Shown here one piece after another: positions 19,452 to 27,487 of a stretch of DNA of 64,000 bases. The position numbers and the translations under genes were made by a program. Within the stretch, counting starts at the first letter, position 1. Each line of letters begins with the position of its first letter. The stretch comes from Hyphomicrobiales bacterium (lineage in GTDB: Bacteria; Pseudomonadota; Alphaproteobacteria; Rhizobiales; Rhizobiaceae), in assembly GCA_900466875.1 (NCBI GenBank), contig UBNQ01000020.1, positions 124,001-188,000 of the forward strand. The letters run 5' to 3'. Below the pieces are notes generated by a model that had not been told where the DNA came from, did no database searches, and saw only the letters and a program-made list of their open reading frames with translations.

Positions 19452-19898
19452 TTACTGCGCCTTTTCCAATGCGGAGAGTTTTTCGACACGACGAACGAAA
19501 TCCTCGTTGCGGTCGAACTCGGCATCGAGATACGCGACGACCAGATCACGGGCGAGCCACGGGCCGACGATCTTGGCACCGATGCACATGACATTCACAT
19601 CGTCATGTTCGACGCTCTGATGCGCCGAGTGCACGTCATGGCAGACCGCGGCGCGGATGCCGTTGATCTTGTTTGCGGCGATGGCGGCACCGACCCCGGT
19701 TCCGCAGACAAGAATACCACGCTCGGCAGCGCCGTCGCGCACCTTCTGACAAAGCAGGCCGGCGATGTCCGGGAAATCGACCGGATCGGGGTTGAAGCTG
19801 CCGATATCCTCGACCTTGTGACCGAGCTCCTTCAGTACATCGATCACGTCCGCCTTGAGCGGAAAACCCGCGTGATCGCTACCGATAACAATGTTCAT
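19452..19898 (-). CDS. RpiB/LacAB family sugar-phosphate isomerase
   Basis: A 148-residue RpiB/LacAB-type isomerase. GSDHAGFPLKADV (residues ~6-18), the active-site Cys in GILVCGTGVGAAIAANKI and the conserved NVMCIGAK are present. The family converts ribose-5-phosphate to ribulose-5-phosphate or isomerises tetrose and hexose phosphates. Its place in this operon, without other pentose-phosphate genes, favours a specialised catabolic paralog, as seen for tetritol-phosphate isomerases in rhizobia and Brucella. First enzyme gene after the GntR regulator. Confidence 0.88.
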   Translation of the reverse strand: MNIVIGSDHAGFPLKADVIDVLKELGHKVEDIGSFNPDPVDFPDIAGLLCQKVRDGAAERGILVCGTGVGAAIAANKINGIRAAVCHDVHSAHQSVEHDDVNVMCIGAKIVGPWLARDLVVAYLDAEFDRNEDFVRRVEKLSALEKAQ

Positions 19899-19927
19899 GA
19901 ATATCCTCCCTTTTGATTGAATGAGAA

Positions 19928-20683
19928 CTAGGCCGGAGCAATCGCTCCTTTTGCCAGCTCGTAGAGACTTGCCCGACGGCGGAAATCCGCGCCGATTTCG
20001 AAGTGCTGATGCAGCAGATCATCTGCCCGAACCCGGTCGCGGGCTGCGAGGGCTTCGAGGATCAGCCGATGGTGGTCGATCAGGAACTCCTCAATTCCTT
20101 CGACACGGATGATCTTTTCGCGGCGCTCCAGGTGAGAACGCATCATGAGCTGGGATATTGACGCGTAAATCGTCACCAGGGTCGGGGAATGCGACGCGTT
20201 GACGATCGCCTCATGAAACTGGAAGTCGGCAAGGCCGCCGGCATCCGGATTGTCGATCGTTTCCACGATACGCCGCAAAGCACTCGCGATATTCACGAAA
20301 TCCTGTTCGGTGGCACGCTGGCACGCCAGACGGACGGCATGATGCTCAATGGCCTTTCGCGCCTCCATGATATCACCGGTAACATTCGAGCCATGTGCAA
20401 GCATGAAGCTGAACACATCGCCCAATGCCGTCGCATCCGGCCGCTTCACGATCGTGCCGACGCCATGCCTGATCTCGACCGCACCGATCATCGACAAGGC
20501 GCGCAGGGCCTCCCTTAATACCGGGCGGCTGACGTTGAGCAGAACGGCAAGCTCCCGCTCTGGAAGGAGACAGTCACCCGCCTTCAGTTCTCCCGATAGC
20601 AACTGGTCGCGCAGAAAGGCGGAAACCCGGTTATGGGCACCAGCCTCCTGTGGTTCGCGTCGAATTGATTTTTTCTCAGTCAT
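19928..20683 (-). CDS. GntR-family (FadR/FCD) transcriptional regulator
   Basis: Regulator of 251 residues. The N-terminal winged helix covers about residues 15-80 (GDCLLPERELAVLLNVSRPVLREALRAL). The all-helical FCD domain follows, with metal/ligand His residues in ADFQFHEAIVNASHS and DHHRLILEAL. It starts at 20683; longer frames would cross its own promoter. A perfect dyad GTGGTA-T-TACCAC lies 15 bases upstream of the ATG, the TGGTnnnACCA form bound by FCD-type GntR proteins. It should repress its own operon, and perhaps the divergent ribokinase gene, until the substrate or an intermediate binds. Confidence 0.9.
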   Translation of the reverse strand: MTEKKSIRREPQEAGAHNRVSAFLRDQLLSGELKAGDCLLPERELAVLLNVSRPVLREALRALSMIGAVEIRHGVGTIVKRPDATALGDVFSFMLAHGSNVTGDIMEARKAIEHHAVRLACQRATEQDFVNIASALRRIVETIDNPDAGGLADFQFHEAIVNASHSPTLVTIYASISQLMMRSHLERREKIIRVEGIEEFLIDHHRLILEALAARDRVRADDLLHQHFEIGADFRRRASLYELAKGAIAPA

Positions 20684-20697
20684 GCCTTGTCCATACC

Positions 20698-20710
20698 GTG
20701 GTATTACCAC
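20698..20710. promoter_or_regulatory. GntR operator (perfect dyad)
   Basis: GTGGTATTACCAC is a 6-bp inverted repeat around one base and fits the TGGTnnnACCA consensus of FadR/FCD GntR regulators. It lies directly downstream of a minus-strand -10 box, where a bound repressor would block transcription of the GntR-led operon. Confidence 0.75.
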
Positions 20711-20711
20711 T

Positions 20712-20739
20712 ACACTATCCACGGTCGGCACAGTGTCAA
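20712..20739 (-). promoter_or_regulatory. Sigma-70 promoter of the GntR-RpiB-ABC operon
   Basis: On the minus strand, TTGACA (20739-20734) and TAGTGT (20717-20712) are separated by 16 bases. The GntR operator begins two bases after the -10 box. Confidence 0.65.
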
Positions 20740-20837
20740 GCGGCCGATTTCGATTTTTTGTTAAGTTTTTGTTCCGGATCGCATTCAGCTGACGAAAGTC
20801 CATCAAAGTACCGGAACATTCGGGAGGAATGATACGC

Positions 20838-21764
20838 ATGATTACCGTCTTGGGATCAATCAATCTGGATCTCGTCGCCACCGTCGGCCGCCTGCCAATG
20901 CCAGGTGAGACGGTTGCCGGGAGGACATTCGAGACATCGCCTGGCGGCAAGGGAGCCAACCAGGCGCTGGCCGCGACCCTATCGGGAGGCCATGTTCGCA
21001 TGGTTGGCGCGGTCGGCGACGACAGCTTCGCTGAGACGGCGCTCAAGATGCTGCGCGGGGCAGGAACGGATCTGTCACAGGTGCGCACGCAAGCGGCGGC
21101 GACCGGTACAGCGGTCATTCTCGTCGATGCGTCTGGAGAGAACATGATCACGGTCATCCCGGGCGCAAACAACACGGTGGATGCTTATTCTGCAGAGACG
21201 GCACTCCAAGGAATGTCGCCTGATGATTTCCTCATGCTGCAGCTGGAAATTCCGGCGGCGACGGTTGAGCGCGCTCTGCTCTTCGCCCGCGAAAAAGGCA
21301 TCACCACGATCCTGAACGCTGCCCCATTCACCCCCGAAGCCGGGCGGCTGGCAGCTCTTGCCGACATCGTCATAATCAACGAGACCGAGTTCGATATGCT
21401 GACCGGATTTCCGGCGATCAGCACCCGTTCGCGACGAGAGGCCTTGCTCCGCCTTCATGAACAGACCGGGCAGGCCTACGTCGTGACTCTGGGCAAAGAC
21501 GGGGTTATCGCCATCCGTGATGGCGAACTGCTGCAGGCCGAAAGCCTTAAGATCCAGCCAGTCGATACGGTAGGAGCTGGAGATACGTTCTGCGGGTACC
21601 TCGTCAGCGGCCTCGACACAGGGATGCCGTTTCTCGCGGCCCTTCAGAGGGCCGCCATCGCTGCCTCGTTAGCCTGCCTTTCGAAAGGCGCTCAGTCCGC
21701 GATTCCGACTGCCGAGGATCTTTCGATCCGCATTCAGGAAACTGTTGGTAAAAATGTCCTTTGA
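20838..21764 (+). CDS. Ribokinase (PfkB family)
   Basis: PfkB-family sugar kinase of 308 residues, most like ribokinase. GSINLDLVATVGRLPMPGET near the N-terminus, the GGKGANQALAA substrate-binding loop and the C-terminal anion hole/catalytic Asp motif DTVGAGDTFCGYLVSG are all present. GGAGG lies 10 bases before 20838 but abuts the other Met at 20829, so 20838 is preferred. It is divergent from the GntR/RpiB operon and upstream of a ribose-type ABC importer, linking pentose-like substrates to both. Specificity could be ribose or another pentose or tetrose. Confidence 0.88.
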   Translation: MITVLGSINLDLVATVGRLPMPGETVAGRTFETSPGGKGANQALAATLSGGHVRMVGAVGDDSFAETALKMLRGAGTDLSQVRTQAAATGTAVILVDASGENMITVIPGANNTVDAYSAETALQGMSPDDFLMLQLEIPAATVERALLFAREKGITTILNAAPFTPEAGRLAALADIVIINETEFDMLTGFPAISTRSRREALLRLHEQTGQAYVVTLGKDGVIAIRDGELLQAESLKIQPVDTVGAGDTFCGYLVSGLDTGMPFLAALQRAAIAASLACLSKGAQSAIPTAEDLSIRIQETVGKNVL

Positions 21765-21825
21765 GAGGGGTGCCTAGAATTCCCTGCTGCTTCAGTCAAC
21801 CTTCACGGTAGCCGCCCGACATGGG

Positions 21826-21869
21826 TTGACACAAAAATGAAACCGGTTACATTTCGCTTGCAACCGGTT
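21826..21869 (+). promoter_or_regulatory. Promoter with twin LacI operators (AACCGGTT)
   Basis: A -35 TTGACA (21826-21831) and -10 TACATT (21848-21853), spaced by 16 bases, precede the binding-protein gene. Two palindromic AACCGGTT cores, at 21841-21848 and 21862-21869, each followed by ACAT, have centres 21 bases apart, two helical turns. The first overlaps the spacer and -10. AACCGGTT-type palindromes are typical LacI-family operators, and a LacI regulator is encoded in this operon at 26447. Confidence 0.8.
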
Positions 21870-21902
21870 ACATCCATCGTATCCGAGCAGGAGGAGATTT
21901 CA

Positions 21903-22925
21903 GTGTTCAAGAAATTGGTGCTGGCCGCTATGGCCAGTGTAGGCATCATCGCGTCTGCACATGCGCAGGAGCAGAGCTTCAAGATCGGCCTTTCGAACAG
22001 CTTTGTCGGCAGCGAATGGCGCACGCAGATGATCGAGGAAGCACAGGCCGCCGCGGCCGCCTGGGCAGAAAAGGGCGTCAAGGTCGAAGTCGTCGTGCAG
22101 AGCGGCAATGTCGACGTTCAGGGTCAGATCGGCCATATCCGCAACTTCATGAACCAGGGCGTCGATGCGGTTCTGATCAATCCGGGCAGCCCGACCGCGT
22201 TCAACCCGATCTTCGCCCAGGCAAAGGCCCGCAACCTGCTGATCGTCGCAACCGACGCGGAAGTCTCATCCAAGGACGCGATCTATGTCGGCATCGACCA
22301 GAAGGCCTGGGCCATGCAGTCGGCCGAGTGGCTGGCAAAGACCTTGAACGGCAAGGGCAATATCGTCGCGATCAACGGCATTGCCGGCAATCCGGCCAAT
22401 GAACTGCGCGTGGCGGGCTACAAGGAAGTCTTCGCCAAGTACCCGGATATCAAGGTTCTCAACGAAGCCAATGCCAGCTGGGATCAGGCGCAGGGTCAGC
22501 AGACGATGCAGAACCTGCTCGCCACCTATCCCGACATCAACGGCGTCTGGGTTCAGGACGGCATGGCCGATGGCGCCTGGCGCGCGATCGAAGCTGCCGG
22601 CAAGGTCGAAGGGATCGCCGCAACCGGCGAGATCCGCAAGGATTTCATGACCCGCTGGTCTGAAAAGAAGTTCAATTCCGGCGCGTCCGTCAACCCGCCG
22701 GGCGTCATGGCAAGCGCGCTCAACGTCGCCGTGCTCAAGCTGATGGGCAAGGAATTCAAGGACGGCGTCTTCGGCGGCACCTATGGAAACGCCATCTACA
22801 TCCCAATTCCCTTCGTCGACGGCAACAACCTTGCCGACAACCTGAAGGCGGCGGAAGGCAAGCCCGGCTATTGGTCTGTCACTGCTACAGTCTCTGCCGA
22901 AGACGCGGAACAGTACTTCCAGTAA
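21903..22925 (+). CDS. Sugar ABC transporter substrate-binding protein
   Basis: Ribose-type periplasmic binding protein of 340 residues. The GTG start at 21903 follows AGGAGGAGA at correct spacing and gives a standard Sec signal (FKKLVLAAMASVGIIASAHA). The Peripla_BP fold is seen in KIGLSNSFVGSEWRTQMIEEAQ, VDAVLINPGSPTAFNPIFAQA and NGVWVQDGMADGAWRAIEA. It is the first gene of the LacI-controlled operon and is separated from its ATPase by a hairpin, as is usual when the binding protein must be made in excess. Confidence 0.92.
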   Translation: MFKKLVLAAMASVGIIASAHAQEQSFKIGLSNSFVGSEWRTQMIEEAQAAAAAWAEKGVKVEVVVQSGNVDVQGQIGHIRNFMNQGVDAVLINPGSPTAFNPIFAQAKARNLLIVATDAEVSSKDAIYVGIDQKAWAMQSAEWLAKTLNGKGNIVAINGIAGNPANELRVAGYKEVFAKYPDIKVLNEANASWDQAQGQQTMQNLLATYPDINGVWVQDGMADGAWRAIEAAGKVEGIAATGEIRKDFMTRWSEKKFNSGASVNPPGVMASALNVAVLKLMGKEFKDGVFGGTYGNAIYIPIPFVDGNNLADNLKAAEGKPGYWSVTATVSAEDAEQYFQ

Positions 22926-22946
22926 CGAGGTCAGCAGTTCCCTACC

Positions 22947-22971
22947 GGGGCGGCGCTTTTGCTGCCGCCTC
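22947..22971 (+). terminator. Attenuator hairpin after binding-protein gene
   Basis: A stem of about 8 bp (GGGGCGGC / GCCGCCTC with one wobble) lies 21 bases after the stop and before the ATPase gene. Its T-run is inside the loop, so it probably protects the upstream mRNA or lowers read-through rather than ending transcription. Confidence 0.5.
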
Positions 22972-23042
22972 CTCCCGTTTGACGATAAACGCGGCGGCTC
23001 ATCCGGCCGCAGCCAAACCACCAGAATTCCCGGAGACCTGAC

Positions 23043-24536
23043 ATGACGAATGCTCTCGAGGCAGTCGGCATTACCAAAATCTTTGGCGCCGTGCGCGCCC
23101 TGACCGAAGGCCGGTTGACGGTCGGCAAGGGCGAAATTCATGCCCTGATGGGCGCCAATGGTTGTGGCAAAAGCACGCTGTGCAAGATCGTCGCCGGCGC
23201 GGTCGCGCCGACCAGCGGCACGGTCGGCATGGATGGGCACGACGTCCGCTTCCGTAATCCGCGTGAAGCGGAGCGGGCCGGTGTCGCGCTCTTTTACCAG
23301 GAACTCAGCCTCATTCCGCAGCTTTCCGTCGCCGACAACATCTTCCTCGGGCGAGAGCTGAAATCAGGTCTATTTGCCGATCGCAAGGCGATGAACCGAC
23401 GTGCCGCCGAACTGATCGGCCTTTTCGACGGCGTTTCCGGCCAGGGACTGACGGTCGATGCGATCGTCGGCACGCTTCCACCGGACCAGCGCCAGATCGT
23501 CGAAATCCTCAAGGTTTTTGCCCAGGACGCGAAGATTATGATCATGGACGAGGCAACCGCAGCACTCGACGGCCGCCAGTCACAGCGCTTCTTCGAGATT
23601 CTGAAAGCCAAGAAGGCTGAAGGGGTTTCGACCATCATGATCTCGCACCGGCTCGATGAAGTGTTCGCGGTCTGCGACCGCATCACCGTCATGCGCAATG
23701 GTGCGACGATCACCGAACTCGATACCGCAGCCACAACCCGTAAAGCCGTCGTGCACGACATGGTCGGCGAGGTCCGGGCTGCTGCGCCGAAATCCGCCGG
23801 CCTTTCCACCGACAGGCCGAGCCTTGTCGTCAAGGCGGCCCGGAACGCAAGCCTGCGCGACGTCAGTTTCGAAACCTATCCGGGCGAAATCCTCGGCCTT
23901 GCCGGTCTTCAGGGTCAGGGTCAGTCCGCACTGCTGAAAAGCCTGTTCGGTTCCGAGCCGCTCACATCGGGCGATATCGGTTTTGAGGGAAAGAGCCTTG
24001 CCATCCGCAAGCCATCGGATGCCGTGATGAACGGCTTTGCCTATGTCTCGGGCGATCGCGGCCGCGACGCCTCCTTCCAGGGGCGCTCCATCTTCGAAAA
24101 TATCGTTGCCGCACTCGCGGTCCGCAACCGCCTGAGGATCATTCGGCCGGCTGCCCTCAAGCCGCAGGTCAGCAAGGTCGCGGCCGACCTGAAGACCAAG
24201 TTTGCCGGTCTCGACATGCCGATCGGCACGCTTTCGGGCGGCAACCAGCAGAAGATCTTCATTGCCCGCTGGCTGGCGACGGCGCCAAAACTTCTTCTCC
24301 TCGACGACCCGACCAAGGGCATCGATCTGGGCGCCAAGGCCGATCTTTTTGCCTTGATGCGCAGCCAAGCTGACGCGGGGGCAACGATCCTCTTCTATTC
24401 GTCGGAAGATTCCGAAATCCTCGACTATGCCGACCGCGTGCTTGTCTTCAACGGCGGCAGCATTTCGGCGGAATTGAAGGGTGACGCGATGACCTCCGTC
24501 AACATGACCCGCGCCGCCTATGGAGACGCTGCATGA
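23043..24536 (+). CDS. Sugar ABC transporter ATP-binding protein (RbsA type)
   Basis: Two fused ABC ATPase domains in 497 residues, the RbsA/MglA layout. The first has Walker A GANGCGKST and Walker B IMIMDEATAALD, but the signature is degenerate (LPPDQRQIVEI). The second has a degenerate Walker A (GLQGQGQSALL) and a good signature LSGGNQQKIFIARWL with LLLLDDPTKGID. This asymmetry is usual for sugar importers of this class. It overlaps the next gene by four bases. Confidence 0.94.
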   Translation: MTNALEAVGITKIFGAVRALTEGRLTVGKGEIHALMGANGCGKSTLCKIVAGAVAPTSGTVGMDGHDVRFRNPREAERAGVALFYQELSLIPQLSVADNIFLGRELKSGLFADRKAMNRRAAELIGLFDGVSGQGLTVDAIVGTLPPDQRQIVEILKVFAQDAKIMIMDEATAALDGRQSQRFFEILKAKKAEGVSTIMISHRLDEVFAVCDRITVMRNGATITELDTAATTRKAVVHDMVGEVRAAAPKSAGLSTDRPSLVVKAARNASLRDVSFETYPGEILGLAGLQGQGQSALLKSLFGSEPLTSGDIGFEGKSLAIRKPSDAVMNGFAYVSGDRGRDASFQGRSIFENIVAALAVRNRLRIIRPAALKPQVSKVAADLKTKFAGLDMPIGTLSGGNQQKIFIARWLATAPKLLLLDDPTKGIDLGAKADLFALMRSQADAGATILFYSSEDSEILDYADRVLVFNGGSISAELKGDAMTSVNMTRAAYGDAA

Positions 24537-25477
24537 CCATGTTCAATCTGCTGCGCCGGCAGCCATGGGTTATCACGGTTCTCGTGTTCCTCATTCTCGT
24601 GACCGTCAATACGGTGCTGCAGCCGTCATTTGTCGAGCCGAGCGTGATGCAGTCGAACCTTGCCACCTTCCTGCCGCTCATCCTGGTCGCGATCGGCCAG
24701 ACCTACGTCATCCTTGCCGGAGACATCGATCTGTCGGTCGGCAGTATCGTCGCACTCGTCAATGTCGTCACCGTCACCGTTATCGCCGCGCTCGGCGGCA
24801 CGCTCGGTGCGGTCTTCGGCGGCATGGCCGCCGGTTTTGTAACCGGTATCGCCTGCGGCCTGATCAATGGCTTCTTCATCTCCGGCCTGCGCTTCCAGCC
24901 GATCGTCACCACGTTCGCAACGGGCATCATCTTTGCCGGCCTTGCCATCTGGGTGCTGCCACAGGCGGGCCTGCCCGTGCCGGATGCCTATTGGATGACC
25001 TATACCGAAAGCGTTCTCGGCATTCCGGTCGTCGCCTGGGTGTTGATCGCGGGAGTCGTCTTCACGCTGGTCGTGTCCAGACTGCCCTTCCTGACGCGGC
25101 TCACCGCCGTCGGCGGCAATCGCACTGGCGCCTTCCAGACCGGCCTTTCGCTTGGCGGCTTGCGGATCGGCGCCTATGTGATTTCCGGTGCGTTCGCATC
25201 CTTTGCCGCGCTCTGCCTGACGGGCGAAACCGCCTCGGGCGACCCGCTTCTCGGCGCAAGCCTCGCACTGTCGTCGATCTCGGCTGTCGTTCTCGGCGGC
25301 ACGGCGCTTGCCGGCGGCTTCGGCAATGCCACCGGCTCGGTCGTCGGCGCGCTCGTGCTCGGCATGATTGGCAACGTGATCTTCTTCGCCGGGCTACCCT
25401 TCGAGTATCAGACCCTTGTGCAGGGCCTGATCGTACTGGCCGCGCTTGCCGGCGGTGTATTCGTGACGAGGCGCTGA
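24533..25477 (+). CDS. Sugar ABC transporter permease (RbsC type)
   Basis: RbsC-like permease of 314 residues with eight to ten hydrophobic segments. GDIDLSVGSIVALVNV and SAVVLGGTALAGGFGNATGSVVGALVLG are the family's conserved membrane motifs. The ATG overlaps the ATPase stop. A second, different permease follows at 25479, so the channel is probably a heterodimer. Confidence 0.93.
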   Translation: MTMFNLLRRQPWVITVLVFLILVTVNTVLQPSFVEPSVMQSNLATFLPLILVAIGQTYVILAGDIDLSVGSIVALVNVVTVTVIAALGGTLGAVFGGMAAGFVTGIACGLINGFFISGLRFQPIVTTFATGIIFAGLAIWVLPQAGLPVPDAYWMTYTESVLGIPVVAWVLIAGVVFTLVVSRLPFLTRLTAVGGNRTGAFQTGLSLGGLRIGAYVISGAFASFAALCLTGETASGDPLLGASLALSSISAVVLGGTALAGGFGNATGSVVGALVLGMIGNVIFFAGLPFEYQTLVQGLIVLAALAGGVFVTRR

Positions 25478-25478
25478 C

Positions 25479-26441
25479 ATGAACAATCCCCGCATCCTCG
25501 CTGCTCTCGGCGATCCGTTGACCATCGCGATCGCCGCATCGGTCGGTCTTCTGATCGTCGGCGAAATTCTTTCACCCGGCTTTGCGCAAGGCTCGCAGAT
25601 CGTCCGTCTGCTCACCATCGCCGCCATTCTCGGCATTGTCGCGGCCGGCCAGAACCTCGTCATTCTCGGCGGACGTGAAGGTATCGACCTGTCGGTCGGT
25701 TCGATGATCTCGCTCGGCGCGGTGCTTGCCGGCAACATGATGGATGGCCAGAACTCGGGCATTCTGCCGGCCCTTCTCATCGCCGGCGGCATCCCGTTCC
25801 TGATCGGTCTCGTCAACGGCATCGGCGTCACCTTCGTGCGCATTCCGCCGCTGGTCATGACGCTCGGCATGACGGCGGTCATTCAGGGCGGGCTGGTCGT
25901 CTATTCGCAAGGCGTTCCCTCGGGCGCGGCAGCCCCCCTGCTCTCCGCCTTCATCAACCAGCCGCTTATCCTCGGCATTCCCGGCATCCTGTTCGTCTGG
26001 GTGGCGATCGCGCTGGCAATGGTCTTTGTCCTGCGCCGCACCGCCTTTGGCTTTGCCGTCTATGCAATAGGCTCCAATGAGCGCGCCGCCACGCTTGTCG
26101 GGCTCCCGGTACCGCTCATCCGCGTACTGATCTACGGGCTTTCCGGCCTGTTCGCCGGCCTCGCGGGCGTCTGCGTCATCGGCTATACCGGCACATCCTT
26201 CATCTCGGTCGGCGATCAGTATGTCTTGCCCTCGGTCATCGCGGTCGTTATCGGCGGGACTTCGCTCGCCGGCGGCGCAGGCGGCTATCTCGGCACCATG
26301 GCCGGGGCGGTCGCACTGACGATATTGCAAAGCGTCCTGATCACGCTCAACCTTGAGGTCTGGGCGCGGCAGGTGATCTTTGGAGTGACACTGCTGGCGC
26401 TGATGCTCCTCTATGGGCGGCAAAAGAAGCTGCGCGTGTAA
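25479..26441 (+). CDS. Sugar ABC transporter permease (RbsC type)
   Basis: Second RbsC-like permease, 320 residues, starting one base after its partner's stop. It shows GREGIDLSVGSMISLGAVLAG and VIAVVIGGTSLAGGAGGYLG. Several Pro/Gly-rich membrane helices fill the rest. Confidence 0.93.
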   Translation: MNNPRILAALGDPLTIAIAASVGLLIVGEILSPGFAQGSQIVRLLTIAAILGIVAAGQNLVILGGREGIDLSVGSMISLGAVLAGNMMDGQNSGILPALLIAGGIPFLIGLVNGIGVTFVRIPPLVMTLGMTAVIQGGLVVYSQGVPSGAAAPLLSAFINQPLILGIPGILFVWVAIALAMVFVLRRTAFGFAVYAIGSNERAATLVGLPVPLIRVLIYGLSGLFAGLAGVCVIGYTGTSFISVGDQYVLPSVIAVVIGGTSLAGGAGGYLGTMAGAVALTILQSVLITLNLEVWARQVIFGVTLLALMLLYGRQKKLRV

Positions 26442-26446
26442 AGACA

Positions 26447-27463
26447 ATGGCCAAAGATCAGATTTCGAACATCAGGGATGTTGCAGCGCTGGCGGGGGTG
26501 TCCACCGCCACCGTCTCACGTGCCCTGCAACATCCAGACAAGGTCCGCGAAGAAACGCGGAAAAAAGTGTTCGAAGCGGTCGAAAAGGCCAATTTCGTAC
26601 CCAACGCCAATGCCAGGACATTTCGTCAGCAATCCAACCGGACCGTCATTCTACTGGTTCGCGATATCGGCAACCCCTTCTACCTGGAGATCTTCAAGGG
26701 CGTCGAGGAAGCCGCAAGCGAAGCCGGTTACAAGGTGCTCATGGGCGACGCACGCGATGACGAGGCACGGGTGGCAAACCATATCGACCTCGTGCGACAG
26801 CGCCACGCCGATGGCCTGATCCTGATGACCGGCCATTTCCCGGCGGAACTCAGGGATCGGCCCGAACTTCTACCGCCGATCGTCATCGCATCGGAAACCG
26901 TGACGGGCATAGACCTGCCGATGGTCAAGGTCGATAACGTCAAGGCATCCGCTGACGCCGTTCGTTATCTCATTGCCCAGGGGCATCGGGAAATCGCGCA
27001 TCTTGCCGGCCCCCTGCCGGAAAGCCTCGCCGGCGAGCGCCTTGCCGGTTATCGCCAGGCCCTTGCTGAGGCCGGCCTTCACGCCAGTGACGATCGGATC
27101 GTTGCCGGCGACTACAGCATCGAAGCCGGCCGCCACTCCGTGCGCCAGCTGCTTTCCGCCAAGACGTCGTTTACCGCCATTTTCGCGGCGAGCGACCAGA
27201 TGGCAATCGGCGCAATCGGCGAGTTGCGCCAAAGCGGTCTGTCCGTGCCGAAGGATGTCTCAGTCGTCGGCTTCGACGACATCATCTTCGCCAATGCCTT
27301 CGATCCGCCGCTCACCACCGTGCGCCAGCCGCGCCGGGAAATGGGAAGACAGGCAATGGAACTGATGATCGAACGCCTCGATGGCGGTCGGTCGCATGCG
27401 ATCATCGAACTTGAAACCGAGCTGGTGATCCGCGGGTCGGTCGCACCCCGCGCGCCGAACTGA
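26447..27463 (+). CDS. LacI-family transcriptional regulator
   Basis: LacI regulator of 338 residues. The N-terminal helix-turn-helix (ISNIRDVAALAGVSTATVSRAL) with hinge region (NFVPNANARTFRQQ) is followed by a periplasmic-binding-like effector domain. It starts five bases after the last permease gene, so it is made with the transporter it controls. The likely targets are the twin AACCGGTT sites at 21841-21869. The effector is probably the imported sugar or a keto derivative. Confidence 0.93.
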   Translation: MAKDQISNIRDVAALAGVSTATVSRALQHPDKVREETRKKVFEAVEKANFVPNANARTFRQQSNRTVILLVRDIGNPFYLEIFKGVEEAASEAGYKVLMGDARDDEARVANHIDLVRQRHADGLILMTGHFPAELRDRPELLPPIVIASETVTGIDLPMVKVDNVKASADAVRYLIAQGHREIAHLAGPLPESLAGERLAGYRQALAEAGLHASDDRIVAGDYSIEAGRHSVRQLLSAKTSFTAIFAASDQMAIGAIGELRQSGLSVPKDVSVVGFDDIIFANAFDPPLTTVRQPRREMGRQAMELMIERLDGGRSHAIIELETELVIRGSVAPRAPN

Positions 27464-27487
27464 GCAGAAAATTCGGAAAGGTAAGAC

